Shown piece by piece: positions 8,594-16,786 of a stretch of DNA of 64,000 nucleotides. Under the pieces are notes generated by a model, which was not told the origin of the DNA, did no database searches, and saw only the letters and a program-made list of their open reading frames with translations. Each line of letters opens with the position of its first letter. The stretch's first letter is position 1. This stretch comes from Candidatus Muproteobacteria bacterium (GTDB lineage Bacteria > Pseudomonadota > Gammaproteobacteria > Acidiferrobacterales > Sulfurifustaceae): contig DAIDLH010000008.1 of the NCBI GenBank assembly GCA_027449605.1, positions 78,961 through 142,960 on the forward strand, read 5' to 3'. The position numbers were made by a program, and so were the translations under genes.

Positions 8594-10015
8594 TCAGTGC
8601 GCCGCCGCCGGAGCGGGAATCGCCGCCACGACGGGTTTGCTGCCTTGGATGGTTTTCCACAGGTTATAGGCCATGAGCAGCATGCCGCTCAGGAAGAAGA
8701 GCCCGCCGAGGGTGCGCACGATGTAGAACGGATGCATCGCCGCGACCGATTCGACGAAACTGTAGGTCAGCGTGCCGTCGGTGTTGACCGCGCGCCACAT
8801 CAGGCCCTGCATCACGCCGGCGATCCACATCGACGAGATGTACAAGACAATCCCGATGGTTGAAATCCAGAAATGCGTCTCGATGAGCTTGACGCTGTAG
8901 ATCTGACGGCCGAACAGGCGCGGGATGAGGAAGTACATCGCGCCAATCGACACCATGCCGACCCAGCCGAGCGCGCCCGAGTGCACATGGCCGATGGTCC
9001 AGTCGGTGTAGTGCGACAGCGCGTTCACGGTCTTGATCGACATCATCGGGCCCTCGAAGGTGCTCATGCCGTAGAACGACACCGACACGATCAGGAACTT
9101 GAGGATCGGGTCGGTGCGCAGTTTCTGCCACGCGCCGGAGAGCGTCATGATGCCGTTGATCATGCCGCCCCAGGACGGCGCCAGCAGGATCAGCGAGAAC
9201 ACCATGCCGAGCGACTGGGTCCAGTCGGGCAGCGCGGTGTAGTGCAGGTGATGCGGGCCGGCCCAGATGTAGGTGAAGGCCAGCGCCCAGAAGTGCACCA
9301 CCGACAGGCGATACGAATACACCGGCCGCTCCGCCTGCTTGGGAATGAAGTAATACATGATGCCGAGGAAGCCGGCGGTGAGGAAAAAGCCGACCGCGTT
9401 GTGGCCGTACCACCACTGCACCATGGCGTCCTGCACCCCGGCGTAGACCGAGTACGACTTGGTCCACGACACCGGCACTTCGAGGTTGTTGAACACGTGC
9501 AGCACCGCGATGGTGAGGATGAACGCGCCGTAGAACCAGTTGGCGACGTAGATGTGGCTCACGCGGCGCTTGATCAGCGTGCCGAAGAACACGACCGCGT
9601 AGGCGACCCACACCAGCGTGATCAGGATGTCGATCGGCCATTCCAGTTCGGCGTATTCCTTGGAGCTGGTGATGCCGAGCGGCAAACTCACGGCCGCCAG
9701 CACGATGATGAGCTGCCAGCCCCAGAAGGTGAACGCCGCCAGGCCGTCGCTGAACAGGCGCACGTGGCAGGTGCGCTGCACGACGTAATAAGAGGTGGCG
9801 AACAGGGCCGAACCGCCGAAGGCGAAAATCACCGCGTTGGTGTGCAGCGGGCGCAGGCGGCTGAAAGTCAGCCAGGGAATGTCGAAGTTGAGCACCGGCC
9901 ACGCCATCTGCGCGGCGATCAGCACCCCGACCAGCATGCCGACGATACCCCAGATCACGGTCATGACGGCGAACTGCCGGACGACCGTATAGTTGTAGGT
10001 TTCCTGTTGGGCCAT
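8594..10015 (-). CDS. ccoN: cbb3-type cytochrome c oxidase subunit I
   Basis: The 473-residue catalytic subunit with about twelve membrane helices, holding haem b and the haem b3-CuB centre where O2 is reduced. Conserved histidine motifs are visible: [21 protein letters not shown] near residue 57, [31 protein letters not shown] and [14 protein letters not shown]. It is slightly shorter than the usual approximately 475-480 residues but complete. A ribosome site GGGAG precedes the ATG. It heads ccoNOQPGH and has an FNR-type box about 150 bases upstream. Confidence 0.98.
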   Translation of the reverse strand: MAQQETYNYTVVRQFAVMTVIWGIVGMLVGVLIAAQMAWPVLNFDIPWLTFSRLRPLHTNAVIFAFGGSALFATSYYVVQRTCHVRLFSDGLAAFTFWGWQLIIVLAAVSLPLGITSSKEYAELEWPIDILITLVWVAYAVVFFGTLIKRRVSHIYVANWFYGAFILTIAVLHVFNNLEVPVSWTKSYSVYAGVQDAMVQWWYGHNAVGFFLTAGFLGIMYYFIPKQAERPVYSYRLSVVHFWALAFTYIWAGPHHLHYTALPDWTQSLGMVFSLILLAPSWGGMINGIMTLSGAWQKLRTDPILKFLIVSVSFYGMSTFEGPMMSIKTVNALSHYTDWTIGHVHSGALGWVGMVSIGAMYFLIPRLFGRQIYSVKLIETHFWISTIGIVLYISSMWIAGVMQGLMWRAVNTDGTLTYSFVESVAAMHPFYIVRTLGGLFFLSGMLLMAYNLWKTIQGSKPVVAAIPAPAAAH

Positions 10016-10166
10016 ATGTCTCCCGTTATTCGAACCGGTAAAAAATCAGAATGGGCTTTGACGCCGGAGCCATGCCGCCTTCATGCACCCCGGCGCTTCC
10101 GGTACCAAAAAACAACCTCACTGCATGGAAGAAAGCCGCAATATATAAGAAAAGAAACGGCTGTTG

Positions 10167-10180
10167 TTGACCTAGATCAA
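10167..10180 (-). promoter_or_regulatory. FNR-type box upstream of ccoN
   Basis: TTGAC-CTAG-ATCAA matches the FNR/Anr consensus TTGAT-N4-ATCAA, with one half-site base different and all core positions kept. It lies 152 bases upstream of the ccoN start, in the gap between ccoN and the Yip1-like gene. Activation of cbb3 operons by FNR or Anr at low oxygen is established in other bacteria; its use here is inferred. Confidence 0.75.
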
Positions 10181-10195
10181 GCTGGCACGGCGGGA

Positions 10196-10798
10196 TCAGC
10201 CGGTGGAAACCGGCCCCACGCCGATGTCCCAGAGAATGACGGTCGCGGCGAGCACCGCCACCAGCGTCACCAGACCCACGGCGAGCACGGCGCTGGAGAA
10301 TAGAAAACCGCGCTCCGCCGGAATCCCCATGATGATCGGCACGCCGGTATAAAGCAGGTATACGGTGTAAGCGAGCACCGGCAGGCCGATCAGGAGATTG
10401 AGCCACAACACCGGATACAGCAGCATGATGCCGGAGAGGAAAAGCGGCGTCGCGGTATACGCCGCCAGCGCGATGCACTGCGGCAGCGTCTGTTTGGCGC
10501 CGTAGGTTTTTCCCATCCAGTGGATCAGCTTGCCGATGGTGAACACCGCCACGAGAACCGTGAGGTACGACAGGACCGCGATCCACAGCGCGCTGTCGGG
10601 CGTGAGCTTGTGCACCTCGCGCGCCGCCACCTGCCAACCGACCTGCGTGGTGCCGACATAACCCGCCAGCGGCGGAATCGCGGCGAGCAACAACACGTGG
10701 GAACAATAACATCGGCCGATGGTGCAGCTCTCCTTGCGGATCGCCTTCCATTCGTCTTCCGGATGGGACAACAATCCCCATACGTGGCTCAGGATCAT
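10196..10798 (-). CDS. Yip1 family membrane protein
   Basis: A 200-residue protein beginning MILSHVWGLLSHPEDEWKAI, a start typical of bacterial Yip1 proteins, followed by five hydrophobic helices (for example SALWIAVLSYLTVLVAVFTI and LFLSGIMLLYPVLWLNLLIG). Function is unknown. The ATG at 10798 has GGGGAG about eight bases upstream; a longer in-frame reading to 10906 lacks a site and would add unlike sequence. It sits between the cbb3 operon and ompW and its 3' end abuts the ccoN FNR box. Confidence 0.82.
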   Translation of the reverse strand: MILSHVWGLLSHPEDEWKAIRKESCTIGRCYCSHVLLLAAIPPLAGYVGTTQVGWQVAAREVHKLTPDSALWIAVLSYLTVLVAVFTIGKLIHWMGKTYGAKQTLPQCIALAAYTATPLFLSGIMLLYPVLWLNLLIGLPVLAYTVYLLYTGVPIIMGIPAERGFLFSSAVLAVGLVTLVAVLAATVILWDIGVGPVSTG

Positions 10799-10920
10799 GC
10801 CGGTTCTCCCCTCGATGTAATAGCGGATTGTCCGGCGCAGTTTCCTGCAAACCATCGCGGGCGTCAATGCCGGAAGCGCGTCGGTTCGACTCGATGACGG
10901 ATGCAAAAGCGGCGCGCGTC

Positions 10921-10970
10921 GCCGGTTTTTGGTCGACGAAGACGTGCGGCCGTCGTCCCCAAAAACCGAC
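10921..10970. repeat. inverted repeat between Yip1-like and DUF3149-like genes
   Basis: Arms GCCGGTTTTTGG (10921-10932) and CCAAAAACCGAC (10959-10970) form a long stem whose interior also pairs in part. It could be a weak terminator for the small gene upstream or an operator. The rest of 10799-11052 shows no convincing gene. Confidence 0.45.
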
Positions 10971-11052
10971 TAATTCGCTCGGGTGCGCTTGGCGAGACAC
11001 CGCTGGCATCCTCACGTCAAACATCCTGACGACCTCGATGGCGTTGCGCATG

Positions 11053-11175
11053 TCACTCCTTGCTGCGCCGCACGACATACGCCACGAGCGAGACGACGAT
11101 TCCGATCGTCACCGCGATCGTCGCGAGCGAGAGGATGCCGACCCAGTCGCTGAGTAACTGTCGAATCAAGGTCAT
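11053..11175 (-). CDS. DUF3149-like 40-residue membrane peptide
   Basis: A 40-residue protein, MTLIRQLLSDWVGILSLATI followed by AVTIGIVVSLVAYVVRRSKE, with one membrane helix and a basic C-terminus. Length and pattern resemble the short DUF3149 family of proteobacteria. A ribosome site AGGAGG lies about eight bases before the ATG at 11175. Function is unknown. It is close downstream of ompW and could be on the same transcript. Confidence 0.72.
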   Translation of the reverse strand: MTLIRQLLSDWVGILSLATIAVTIGIVVSLVAYVVRRSKE

Positions 11176-11223
11176 GCGCGCGCCTCCTGTCCCGTACCGG
11201 AAACCATCGCAGGGAAGTGTCGT

Positions 11224-11862
11224 CTAGAACCGCCGGCCTACCCCCACGAAATACGCCCACGGGTCGATGGCCACGTCGAACTTGCCGAGCAACGACGAGT
11301 CCGCCTTGGTATCGATGTCCATGCGCCAAACGGAAGCATTGAAGAACCAGTCCTTGTCGATGTCCACGTCGACACCGGCCTCGGCCGCCAAGCCGAAGGA
11401 ATCGTCCAGCTTGATCGACGTGCCGGCCAGCGCCCCGGTCGTCTTCTCGCTGAAGAACGCGGTGTAGTTCACGCCGACGCCCGCGTACGGACGCACGCCC
11501 GACTTCGGCGAAAAGTTGTAAAGCAGGATCAGCGTCGGCGGCAGTTCCTTGGTCTCGGCCACCTTGCCCAGAGTGTTGTGCGTGATGTCGTGACGGAACG
11601 GCAGCGCGCCCAGCAACTCCACGCCCACGTTGTCCGTCGTCATGTACGTGAAGTTGACCGCCAGGTTGGTGCTGCTGTCCGCCTCGACCTTGCCGCCGAC
11701 GACCGGAACGGTGCCGCTTTCGCCGGTGGGGGCGACGTGGCCGAGGCCGCCGCGGATCAGCCAGTCGCCCTTCTGTACCGCGTGCGCCGGCACGGCGCCG
11801 GCCGCCAGGCCGAGCGCGATCAATGCTCCAAGAATGTGTCGTTTGCGAGATATGGTGTGCAT
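11224..11862 (-). CDS. ompW: OmpW family outer-membrane protein
   Basis: A 212-residue beta-barrel protein with a clear signal peptide (ALIALGLAAGAVPAHA, cut after AHA) and then KGDWLIRGGLGHVAPTGES, the normal OmpW start. The barrel ends in VGVGRRF with the C-terminal Phe used for outer-membrane insertion. OmpW forms a narrow hydrophobic channel and in enteric bacteria is controlled by FNR. A GAGGGGG ribosome site lies six bases before the ATG and an FNR-like box about 120 bases upstream. Confidence 0.93.
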   Translation of the reverse strand: MHTISRKRHILGALIALGLAAGAVPAHAVQKGDWLIRGGLGHVAPTGESGTVPVVGGKVEADSSTNLAVNFTYMTTDNVGVELLGALPFRHDITHNTLGKVAETKELPPTLILLYNFSPKSGVRPYAGVGVNYTAFFSEKTTGALAGTSIKLDDSFGLAAEAGVDVDIDKDWFFNASVWRMDIDTKADSSLLGKFDVAIDPWAYFVGVGRRF

Positions 11863-11978
11863 GCTACCCCCTCGTTAACCTTAAGATATGACTGAATCGA
11901 ACCCTGAAACCCGGCTGCCGCGATTCGCGCATGCCCTGTTCCATGGATGGTATTTTCCGCGTCGTGCCCGGGCGAACA

Positions 11979-11992
11979 CTGACCCAGGTCAA
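11979..11992 (-). promoter_or_regulatory. FNR-like box upstream of ompW
   Basis: CTGAC-CCAG-GTCAA matches TTGAY-N4-RTCAA except for the first base. It is 117-130 bases upstream of the ompW start. Known FNR control of ompW elsewhere makes the assignment reasonable. Confidence 0.55.
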
Positions 11993-12049
11993 TAAAGCGG
12001 CGGGTTTCCGGGAAGGCGGTGGAGATGTCAGGGGAACTCTGATCAAGTT

Positions 12050-12230
12050 GGCCGTTCGCCCTGAGCCTGTCGAAGGGCAACGGCCGATTGATCGGTTTAT
12101 CCGGCAGCAAGTCCGTTCGTGCTTCGATATGCCCGTCCCGGACCGTTCGCACTTCGACAAGCTCAGTGCCAACGGTCGAAGCCTGTGGTGAGCTTGTCGA
12201 ACCAGGCCCGGCACGAACGGACTTGTTCAG
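12050..12230. repeat. intergenic repeats of the CCTGAGCCTGTCGAAGG type with a MITE-like part
   Basis: This fills most of the 395-base gap between ompW and the FNR-hemerythrin gene. Three related segments are seen: GTTCGCCCTGAGCCTGTCGA (from about 12053), GTTCGCACTTCGACAAGCTC (from about 12144) and GGTGAGCTTGTCGAACCAGG (from about 12187). The last two lie inside a 112-base unit bounded by perfect 12-base inverted repeats GTCCGTTCGTGC (12111-12122) and GCACGAACGGAC (12211-12222). Confidence 0.75.
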
Positions 12231-12257
12231 AGGGGGATTACTTCAGTGGCGATCGCT

Positions 12258-13484
12258 TCAGGCGCGTTTTCTGGCGAGACAGACGCCGATGTCCTTGTCG
12301 GCTTCCAGCACGTGCGTGTGCAGCCAGGTCTTCACGAAATCCAGCGCCTGGCGTTCGGCGTCCGCGGCGCCGGCCTTGATCCGCGTGCGGTATTGTTTCA
12401 CCTGTTTCACCAGCTGCGCGTGATCCGAGCAGTGCTGCGTCAGGTCCGGATAGTCGATCTGCTGCATCAGGCGCTCTTCCTCGGCGAAGTGATAGCCGGT
12501 GTACTCGAGCAGCTCGTCGAAAATCCGGCACAGCTCGGAGCGGCGGGTCCGCCGCCGCCACGCGCCGTAGAACCGGTTGCCGATGTCGAACAGTTGCCGG
12601 TGCTGCCGGTCGATGACTTCGATGCCGATGCCATAGTCCGGATCCCAGTCGAGCAATCCGGCCCGATCCCCGGCGACACGCGCGGCAAGCGGACTCGGGT
12701 ACGCGGCGCCCTCGCTGGCGGGTTTGGGCGGCTCGTGTCCGGCCGCTGCGCCGGCGAGCGCCTTGAGTCGCGGCACGTCGACCAGCCGGACATGCCGCCG
12801 CTCGACCGCGAGCAATCCGTCCTCCTGGAAACGCGTGAACAGCCGGCTCACGGTCTCGTCGGCGAGACCGAGGTAGTTGCCGATGTCGATACGCGACATG
12901 CTCAGGCGATATTCCCGCGCCGCGAATCCGCGCTCGTGGAAACGCGCGGACAGGCTGAGCAGGAACGCCGCCAGCCGCGCCGGGGCGCTGTTCTTGGTGA
13001 TCTGCATGATGTGCTTGTCGCGCAGAATCTCCTTGCTCATGATGCGCACCGTCTGGCGCATCAGGCTCGGTATCTGGGCGCCGAGGTTCTCGAGCTGGTC
13101 GAACGGGATCTCGCACACGCTCGAACGTTCCAGCGCCACCGCGCCGCAGCAGTGCGCGCCCGAGCTGATCGCCTCCATGCCGAACAACTCACCCGGCAGG
13201 TGCAGGCCGGTGACCTGCTCGCTGCCGCTCTCGGTGAAGAACGAAGTCTTGAACGAACCGGACTTGACCGCGTAGACGGACGTGAAGCTGTCGCCGGAGC
13301 GGTACAGGTATTCGCCGCGCTTCACCGGGCGGCGGCGCTTGATGATGCGGTCGAGCAGCGCCAGGTCGGCGCCTTCGACGCCGATCGGCAGGCACAGTTG
13401 AAACAGCGCGCAGTCGCGGCACTCGACTTTGAGCGTCGGCGGGCGTATCGCGTTCATGGAATCGGCGATGGACATGGCGCACAT
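12258..13484 (-). CDS. FNR-type transcription regulator fused to a bacteriohemerythrin domain
   Basis: A 408-residue protein with two complete O2-sensing modules. Residues 1-245 are a full FNR: cluster cysteines C22-x2-C25-x5-C31, the fourth in SSVCEIPF, an effector-like beta-roll, and a Crp-type helix-turn-helix with DIGNYLGLADETVSRLFTRF, keeping the Glu-x2-Ser-Arg contact residues for TTGAT half-sites. After a Pro/Ala linker, residues about 280-400 are a bacteriohemerythrin with every di-iron ligand: IDRQHRQLF, YHFAEEERLM, HCSDH and HTHVLEADKD. The gene is divergent from ccoI with two FNR-like boxes in its promoter, so autoregulation and control of the cbb3 genes are likely. Ordinary FNR proteins are about 240-250 residues and stop before this domain. 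Confidence 0.95.
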   Translation of the reverse strand: MCAMSIADSMNAIRPPTLKVECRDCALFQLCLPIGVEGADLALLDRIIKRRRPVKRGEYLYRSGDSFTSVYAVKSGSFKTSFFTESGSEQVTGLHLPGELFGMEAISSGAHCCGAVALERSSVCEIPFDQLENLGAQIPSLMRQTVRIMSKEILRDKHIMQITKNSAPARLAAFLLSLSARFHERGFAAREYRLSMSRIDIGNYLGLADETVSRLFTRFQEDGLLAVERRHVRLVDVPRLKALAGAAAGHEPPKPASEGAAYPSPLAARVAGDRAGLLDWDPDYGIGIEVIDRQHRQLFDIGNRFYGAWRRRTRRSELCRIFDELLEYTGYHFAEEERLMQQIDYPDLTQHCSDHAQLVKQVKQYRTRIKAGAADAERQALDFVKTWLHTHVLEADKDIGVCLARKRA

Positions 13485-13585
13485 ATTGATGCTGACTCCC
13501 CGTTATCGTCTCGTCATTGTTTACATGGAATCCGGACGTGGCCGGCATTCCCGGGAGCATTGTGACGTTTTCAGCGGAACGAACG

Positions 13586-13599
13586 TTGACGTAAATCAA
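13586..13599. promoter_or_regulatory. FNR-type box between the FNR-hemerythrin gene and ccoI
   Basis: TTGAC-GTAA-ATCAA fits the FNR consensus with a single difference. It lies 102 bases upstream of the regulator start and 192 upstream of ccoI, so it could serve either gene. The 306-base gap holds this site, the next one and a hairpin, but no gene. Confidence 0.72.
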
Positions 13600-13614
13600 C
13601 CGCGCGCCAAGAAA

Positions 13615-13628
13615 CTGATCTGGATCAG
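13615..13628. promoter_or_regulatory. second FNR-like palindrome
   Basis: CTGAT-CTGG-ATCAG is a perfect palindrome apart from its spacer and keeps the TGAT/ATCA core of the FNR box, with the outermost base changed on both sides. Its centre is 29 bases from that of the stronger box at 13586-13599. Confidence 0.5.
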
Positions 13629-13629
13629 G

Positions 13630-13656
13630 AAAAACCCCGGCCGCCACCGGCCGGGG
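13630..13656 (-). terminator. terminator-like hairpin upstream of the FNR-hemerythrin gene
   Basis: On the minus strand a GC stem (CCCCGGCC with GGCCGGGG, six-base loop) is followed by TTTTTCC. It would stop minus-strand transcription entering from the ccoI side before the regulator promoter. Confidence 0.55.
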
Positions 13657-13790
13657 CGGTGGCGGAAAACCCGCGGCGTTTGTAGCGGCTGGACAGGCTC
13701 GGCAACAGCGCCGCTGCGCGAGACGGGAATCGGTTAGAATGCGGCTTTCATATCGGCCGTCGTTCCGGCCGCAGGCGCCCGAAACCATCC

Positions 13791-16361
13791 ATGTCCACGC
13801 CCGCCGCGATCGCCTCCCCCGAACCCGCCGCCGTCGGCGCCTGTTTTCATTGCGGCCTGCCGGTTCCCCCGGGCACGGATTTTTCCGTGGACATCGACGG
13901 CGCGCGCCGGCCGATGTGCTGCAAGGGCTGCGAAGCGGTGGCGCGCGCGATCGTCAGCGGCGGCCTCGGCGACTACTACCGCTACCGCACCGCGCAGGCG
14001 CCGACGGCGCGCGAAGTCGTGCCCGAGTTCCTGCGCCAGACCGCGGTCTACGATCATCCCGAGGTGCAGAAAAGTTTCGTGCGCGTCGAAGACGAGCACG
14101 TGCGCGAGGCGGCGCTGATCCTCGAGGGCGTCACCTGCGCGGCCTGCGTGTGGCTCAACGAGCGGCATCTGGCGCGCCTGCCCGGCGTGCTCGCGGTGCA
14201 CATCAACTACGCCACGCACCGCGCGCGCGTCAAATGGGACGAGCGTCGCGTGCATCTGAGCGACATCCTCCAGGCGGTGAGCCGCATCGGCTATCTCGCG
14301 CATCCGTTCGACCCGAGACGCCATCAGCAGAAACTCGAGAACGACCGGCGCGTGCTGCTGCGCCGGCTGGGCGTGGCCGGCGTCTTCGGAATGCAGGTGA
14401 TGACGCTCTCGGTCGCGCTGTACGTCGGCGACTGGTCCGGCGTCGAGACGCAATACCGCCGTTTCTTTTACTGGGTCAGCCTGCTGCTGACGCTGCCGGT
14501 GCTGCTGTACTCGGCGCAACCGTTTTTCCGCTCCGCCTGGCGCGACCTGCGCCGGTTCCGCGCCGGCATGGACGTGCCGGTGTCGCTCGGCGTCGCCGCG
14601 GCGTTCGTGGCGAGCCTGTGGACCAGCATTACCGGCGTCGGCACGGTTTATTACGACTCGGTGTGCATGTTCGTGTTCTTCCTGCTCACCGGCCGCTACT
14701 TCGAGCTCGCCGCGCACAAGCGCGCCACCGAATCCTCGGAAGCGCTGGTGCTGGCGACGCCGGCGACAGCCACGCGCATCATCGAAGTCGCCAGTCCCTC
14801 CCCCTCATCCCCATCCCTTCTCCCTCAGGGAGAAGGGGGCGAGCCGAGAGAATCTACTTATATGACCGAGACCGTGGCGGTGGCGGAGCTGCGGCGCGGC
14901 GACCGGGTGTGCATTCGTCCCGGCGAACCGGTGCCGGCCGACGGCACGGTGACGGAAGGGCGATCGAGCGTCGACGAGTCGCTGCTCACGGGCGAGTCCC
15001 TGCCGGTGACCAAAGCGCCGGGTCAAACGCTCGTCGGCGGTTCGATCAACATCGAAAGCCCGCTCGTCGCGCGCGTCGAGAAAACCGGTCCCGACACGAT
15101 TCTGTCCTCGATCCTGCGGCTGCTCGATCGCGCCGCCGCGGAAAAGCCGCGGCTCGCGCAACTGGCCGACCGCGTCGCCGGCGGATTCGTCGCCGCGATA
15201 TTGCTGCTCGCCGCCGCGGTGGCGCTCTACTGGTGGCGGCACGACGCCGCGCTGTGGCTGCCGGCCACGATCGCGGTGCTGGTGGTCACCTGCCCCTGCG
15301 CGCTGTCGCTCGCGACGCCGACGGCGCTCACCGCCGCGACCGGCCGTCTCACGCGCCTCGGCCTGCTGGTCACGCGCGGGCACGCGCTCGAAACGCTGGC
15401 GCGCGCCACTCACGTCGTGTTCGACAAGACCGGCACGCTCACGCAGGGACGGCTGCGGCTGCGCACGATCCGCCGTTTTTCCGGCATGACCGAGACCGAA
15501 TATCTGGCGCTCGCCGGCGCGCTGGAACGCCACTCCGAACATCCGATCGCGCGCGCGCTGGTCGCGGCCGCGCCGGCCTCCGCGCCCGCGGCCGTGGACG
15601 TGATCAACACGCCCGGCGCCGGCCTGCGCGGCGCCGTGGGCGGCGAACTTTTTTTCATCGGCACGCCGGCTTATGTCGAGGAACAGACCGGCCTGACCGC
15701 CGACGCCGGAACGCTCGACGAGCTGCGGCGTCACGGCGAAACGCTGGTGCTGTTCGCGGGACGCGAAAAAATTCACGCCGCGTTCGCGCTGAGCGACGAG
15801 TTGCGGCCCGGCGCGGCGGAGCTGATCGCCGAACTCAAGCGCCGCGGCCTGACCGTGCGGCTGTTCACCGGCGATCACGAAGCCGCCGCGCGCCGCGTGG
15901 CCGCGTCGCTCGGCATCGACGACCCGGTCTGGGACCTGCGCCCGGCCGACAAGCTCGAACGGGTCCGGGCGCTGCAACAGCGCGGCGCGGTTGTGGTCAT
16001 GGTCGGCGACGGCGTGAACGACGCGCCGGTGCTGGCGGCGGCGCAGGTGTCCGTCGCCATGGGCGGCGGCGCCGCGGTTGCGGCCAGCAGCGCCGACATG
16101 ATCCTGTTGTCGCAGCAGCTGCCGCATCTCGCCGACGGGATGAGCGTGGCGCGCCGCACGCTGCGGATCATCCGCGAGAACCTGGGCTGGGCGCTGGGCT
16201 ACAACCTGCTCGCGGTGCCGGCCGCGGCCGCCGGCTACGTCACGCCGTGGATGGCGGCGCTCGGCATGTCGACCAGCTCGCTGCTGGTGGTGGCGAACGC
16301 GCTGCGCCTCACGCGAGTGCGGAATTCGGAATGGGGAATGCGGAATACAAACTCGATTTGA
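13791..16361 (+). CDS. ccoI: CcoI/FixI-type copper-transporting P1B ATPase for cbb3 oxidase
   Basis: An 856-residue copper-exporting ATPase that supplies copper for cbb3 assembly. Order of features: N-terminal Cys-rich metal-binding domain (CFHCGLPVP, MCCKGCEAVA), HMA domain with GVTCAACVWLNE, membrane helices, actuator, CPCALSLATPTAL transport motif, DKTGTLT phosphorylation site, HP motif SEHPIARAL and GDGVNDAPVL hinge. It is longer than typical FixI/CcoI. One reason is a repeat-derived segment of about 25 residues (around 334-358, SPSPSSPSLLPQGEGGEPRE) before the actuator domain; another is a C-terminal tail (RNSEWGMRNTNSI) encoded by a different intergenic repeat. ccoS follows 55 bases later. 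Confidence 0.96.
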   Translation: MSTPAAIASPEPAAVGACFHCGLPVPPGTDFSVDIDGARRPMCCKGCEAVARAIVSGGLGDYYRYRTAQAPTAREVVPEFLRQTAVYDHPEVQKSFVRVEDEHVREAALILEGVTCAACVWLNERHLARLPGVLAVHINYATHRARVKWDERRVHLSDILQAVSRIGYLAHPFDPRRHQQKLENDRRVLLRRLGVAGVFGMQVMTLSVALYVGDWSGVETQYRRFFYWVSLLLTLPVLLYSAQPFFRSAWRDLRRFRAGMDVPVSLGVAAAFVASLWTSITGVGTVYYDSVCMFVFFLLTGRYFELAAHKRATESSEALVLATPATATRIIEVASPSPSSPSLLPQGEGGEPRESTYMTETVAVAELRRGDRVCIRPGEPVPADGTVTEGRSSVDESLLTGESLPVTKAPGQTLVGGSINIESPLVARVEKTGPDTILSSILRLLDRAAAEKPRLAQLADRVAGGFVAAILLLAAAVALYWWRHDAALWLPATIAVLVVTCPCALSLATPTALTAATGRLTRLGLLVTRGHALETLARATHVVFDKTGTLTQGRLRLRTIRRFSGMTETEYLALAGALERHSEHPIARALVAAAPASAPAAVDVINTPGAGLRGAVGGELFFIGTPAYVEEQTGLTADAGTLDELRRHGETLVLFAGREKIHAAFALSDELRPGAAELIAELKRRGLTVRLFTGDHEAAARRVAASLGIDDPVWDLRPADKLERVRALQQRGAVVVMVGDGVNDAPVLAAAQVSVAMGGGAAVAASSADMILLSQQLPHLADGMSVARRTLRIIRENLGWALGYNLLAVPAAAAGYVTPWMAALGMSTSSLLVVANALRLTRVRNSEWGMRNTNSI
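14795..14842. repeat. CTCTCCC-family palindrome embedded in frame in ccoI
   Basis: CCCTCCCCCTCATCCCCAT and CCCTTCTCCCTCAGGGAGAAG belong to the same family as the intergenic palindromes at 4469, 5101, 5161 and 63883. Here the element is translated in frame as a Ser/Pro-rich stretch between TRIIEV and TVAVAELRRGDRV. Confidence 0.82.
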
Positions 16362-16400
16362 CACCTTATATTCCGCACTCCGAACTCCGCATTCCGCATT
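16316..16400. repeat. ATTCCGCATTCC-type inverted repeat at the ccoI/ccoS junction
   Basis: Left arm GTGCGGAATTCGGAATGGGG plus AATGCGGAAT and right arm ATTCCGCACTCCGAACTCCG plus CATTCCGCATT form an imperfect inverted repeat. The left arm encodes the last residues of CcoI and contains the approach to its stop codon. Confidence 0.75.
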
Positions 16401-16416
16401 ACGGTAAGATGCCGCC

Positions 16417-16617
16417 ATGGAAATTCTCTATCTTCTGGTGCCCCTCGCGGTGATCCTCGCCGGGGTGATCGTCTGGGCTTTTTTATGGTCGATCCGCTCC
16501 GGGCAGTTCGACGACCTGGAAGGTCCGGCGCACCGGATCCTGATGGAGGACGACGAGCCGGCGAACGCGCCGGAGCCCGCCGAGCCCGGCGCGAAAAAAC
16601 CGCCGGCCGGGAACTGA
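16417..16617 (+). CDS. ccoS: CcoS, cbb3 oxidase maturation protein
   Basis: A 66-residue protein with one membrane helix (ILYLLVPLAVILAGVIVWAFL) and the CcoS signature WSIRSGQFDDLEGPAHRILM. It is required for cofactor insertion into the cbb3 oxidase in studied species. The Ala/Pro/Glu-rich C-terminus is normally variable. It follows ccoI on the same strand. Confidence 0.95.
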   Translation: MEILYLLVPLAVILAGVIVWAFLWSIRSGQFDDLEGPAHRILMEDDEPANAPEPAEPGAKKPPAGN

Positions 16618-16786
16618 CGGCGGGTGGATTCGGTAGAGGTTTCCGGCGCGCTGGAATACACTTAAGTCGCCCTGTAGCCTGAGAAGGCCATGAGCGCAGA
16701 CAAATACAATCGAAAAAACGCGCCCCTTGCGGTCCGGTCCGCATCGCCCGGCTATTCCCCCGCGGTATCACCATCGAGGAGAGACC

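Noticed and set aside
10026..11078. 350-codon minus-strand frame across the ccoN-Yip1 region
   Set aside because: It runs in a different frame through the well-supported Yip1-like gene and the FNR box; its Arg/Ala-rich product is typical of an out-of-frame reading in GC-rich DNA.
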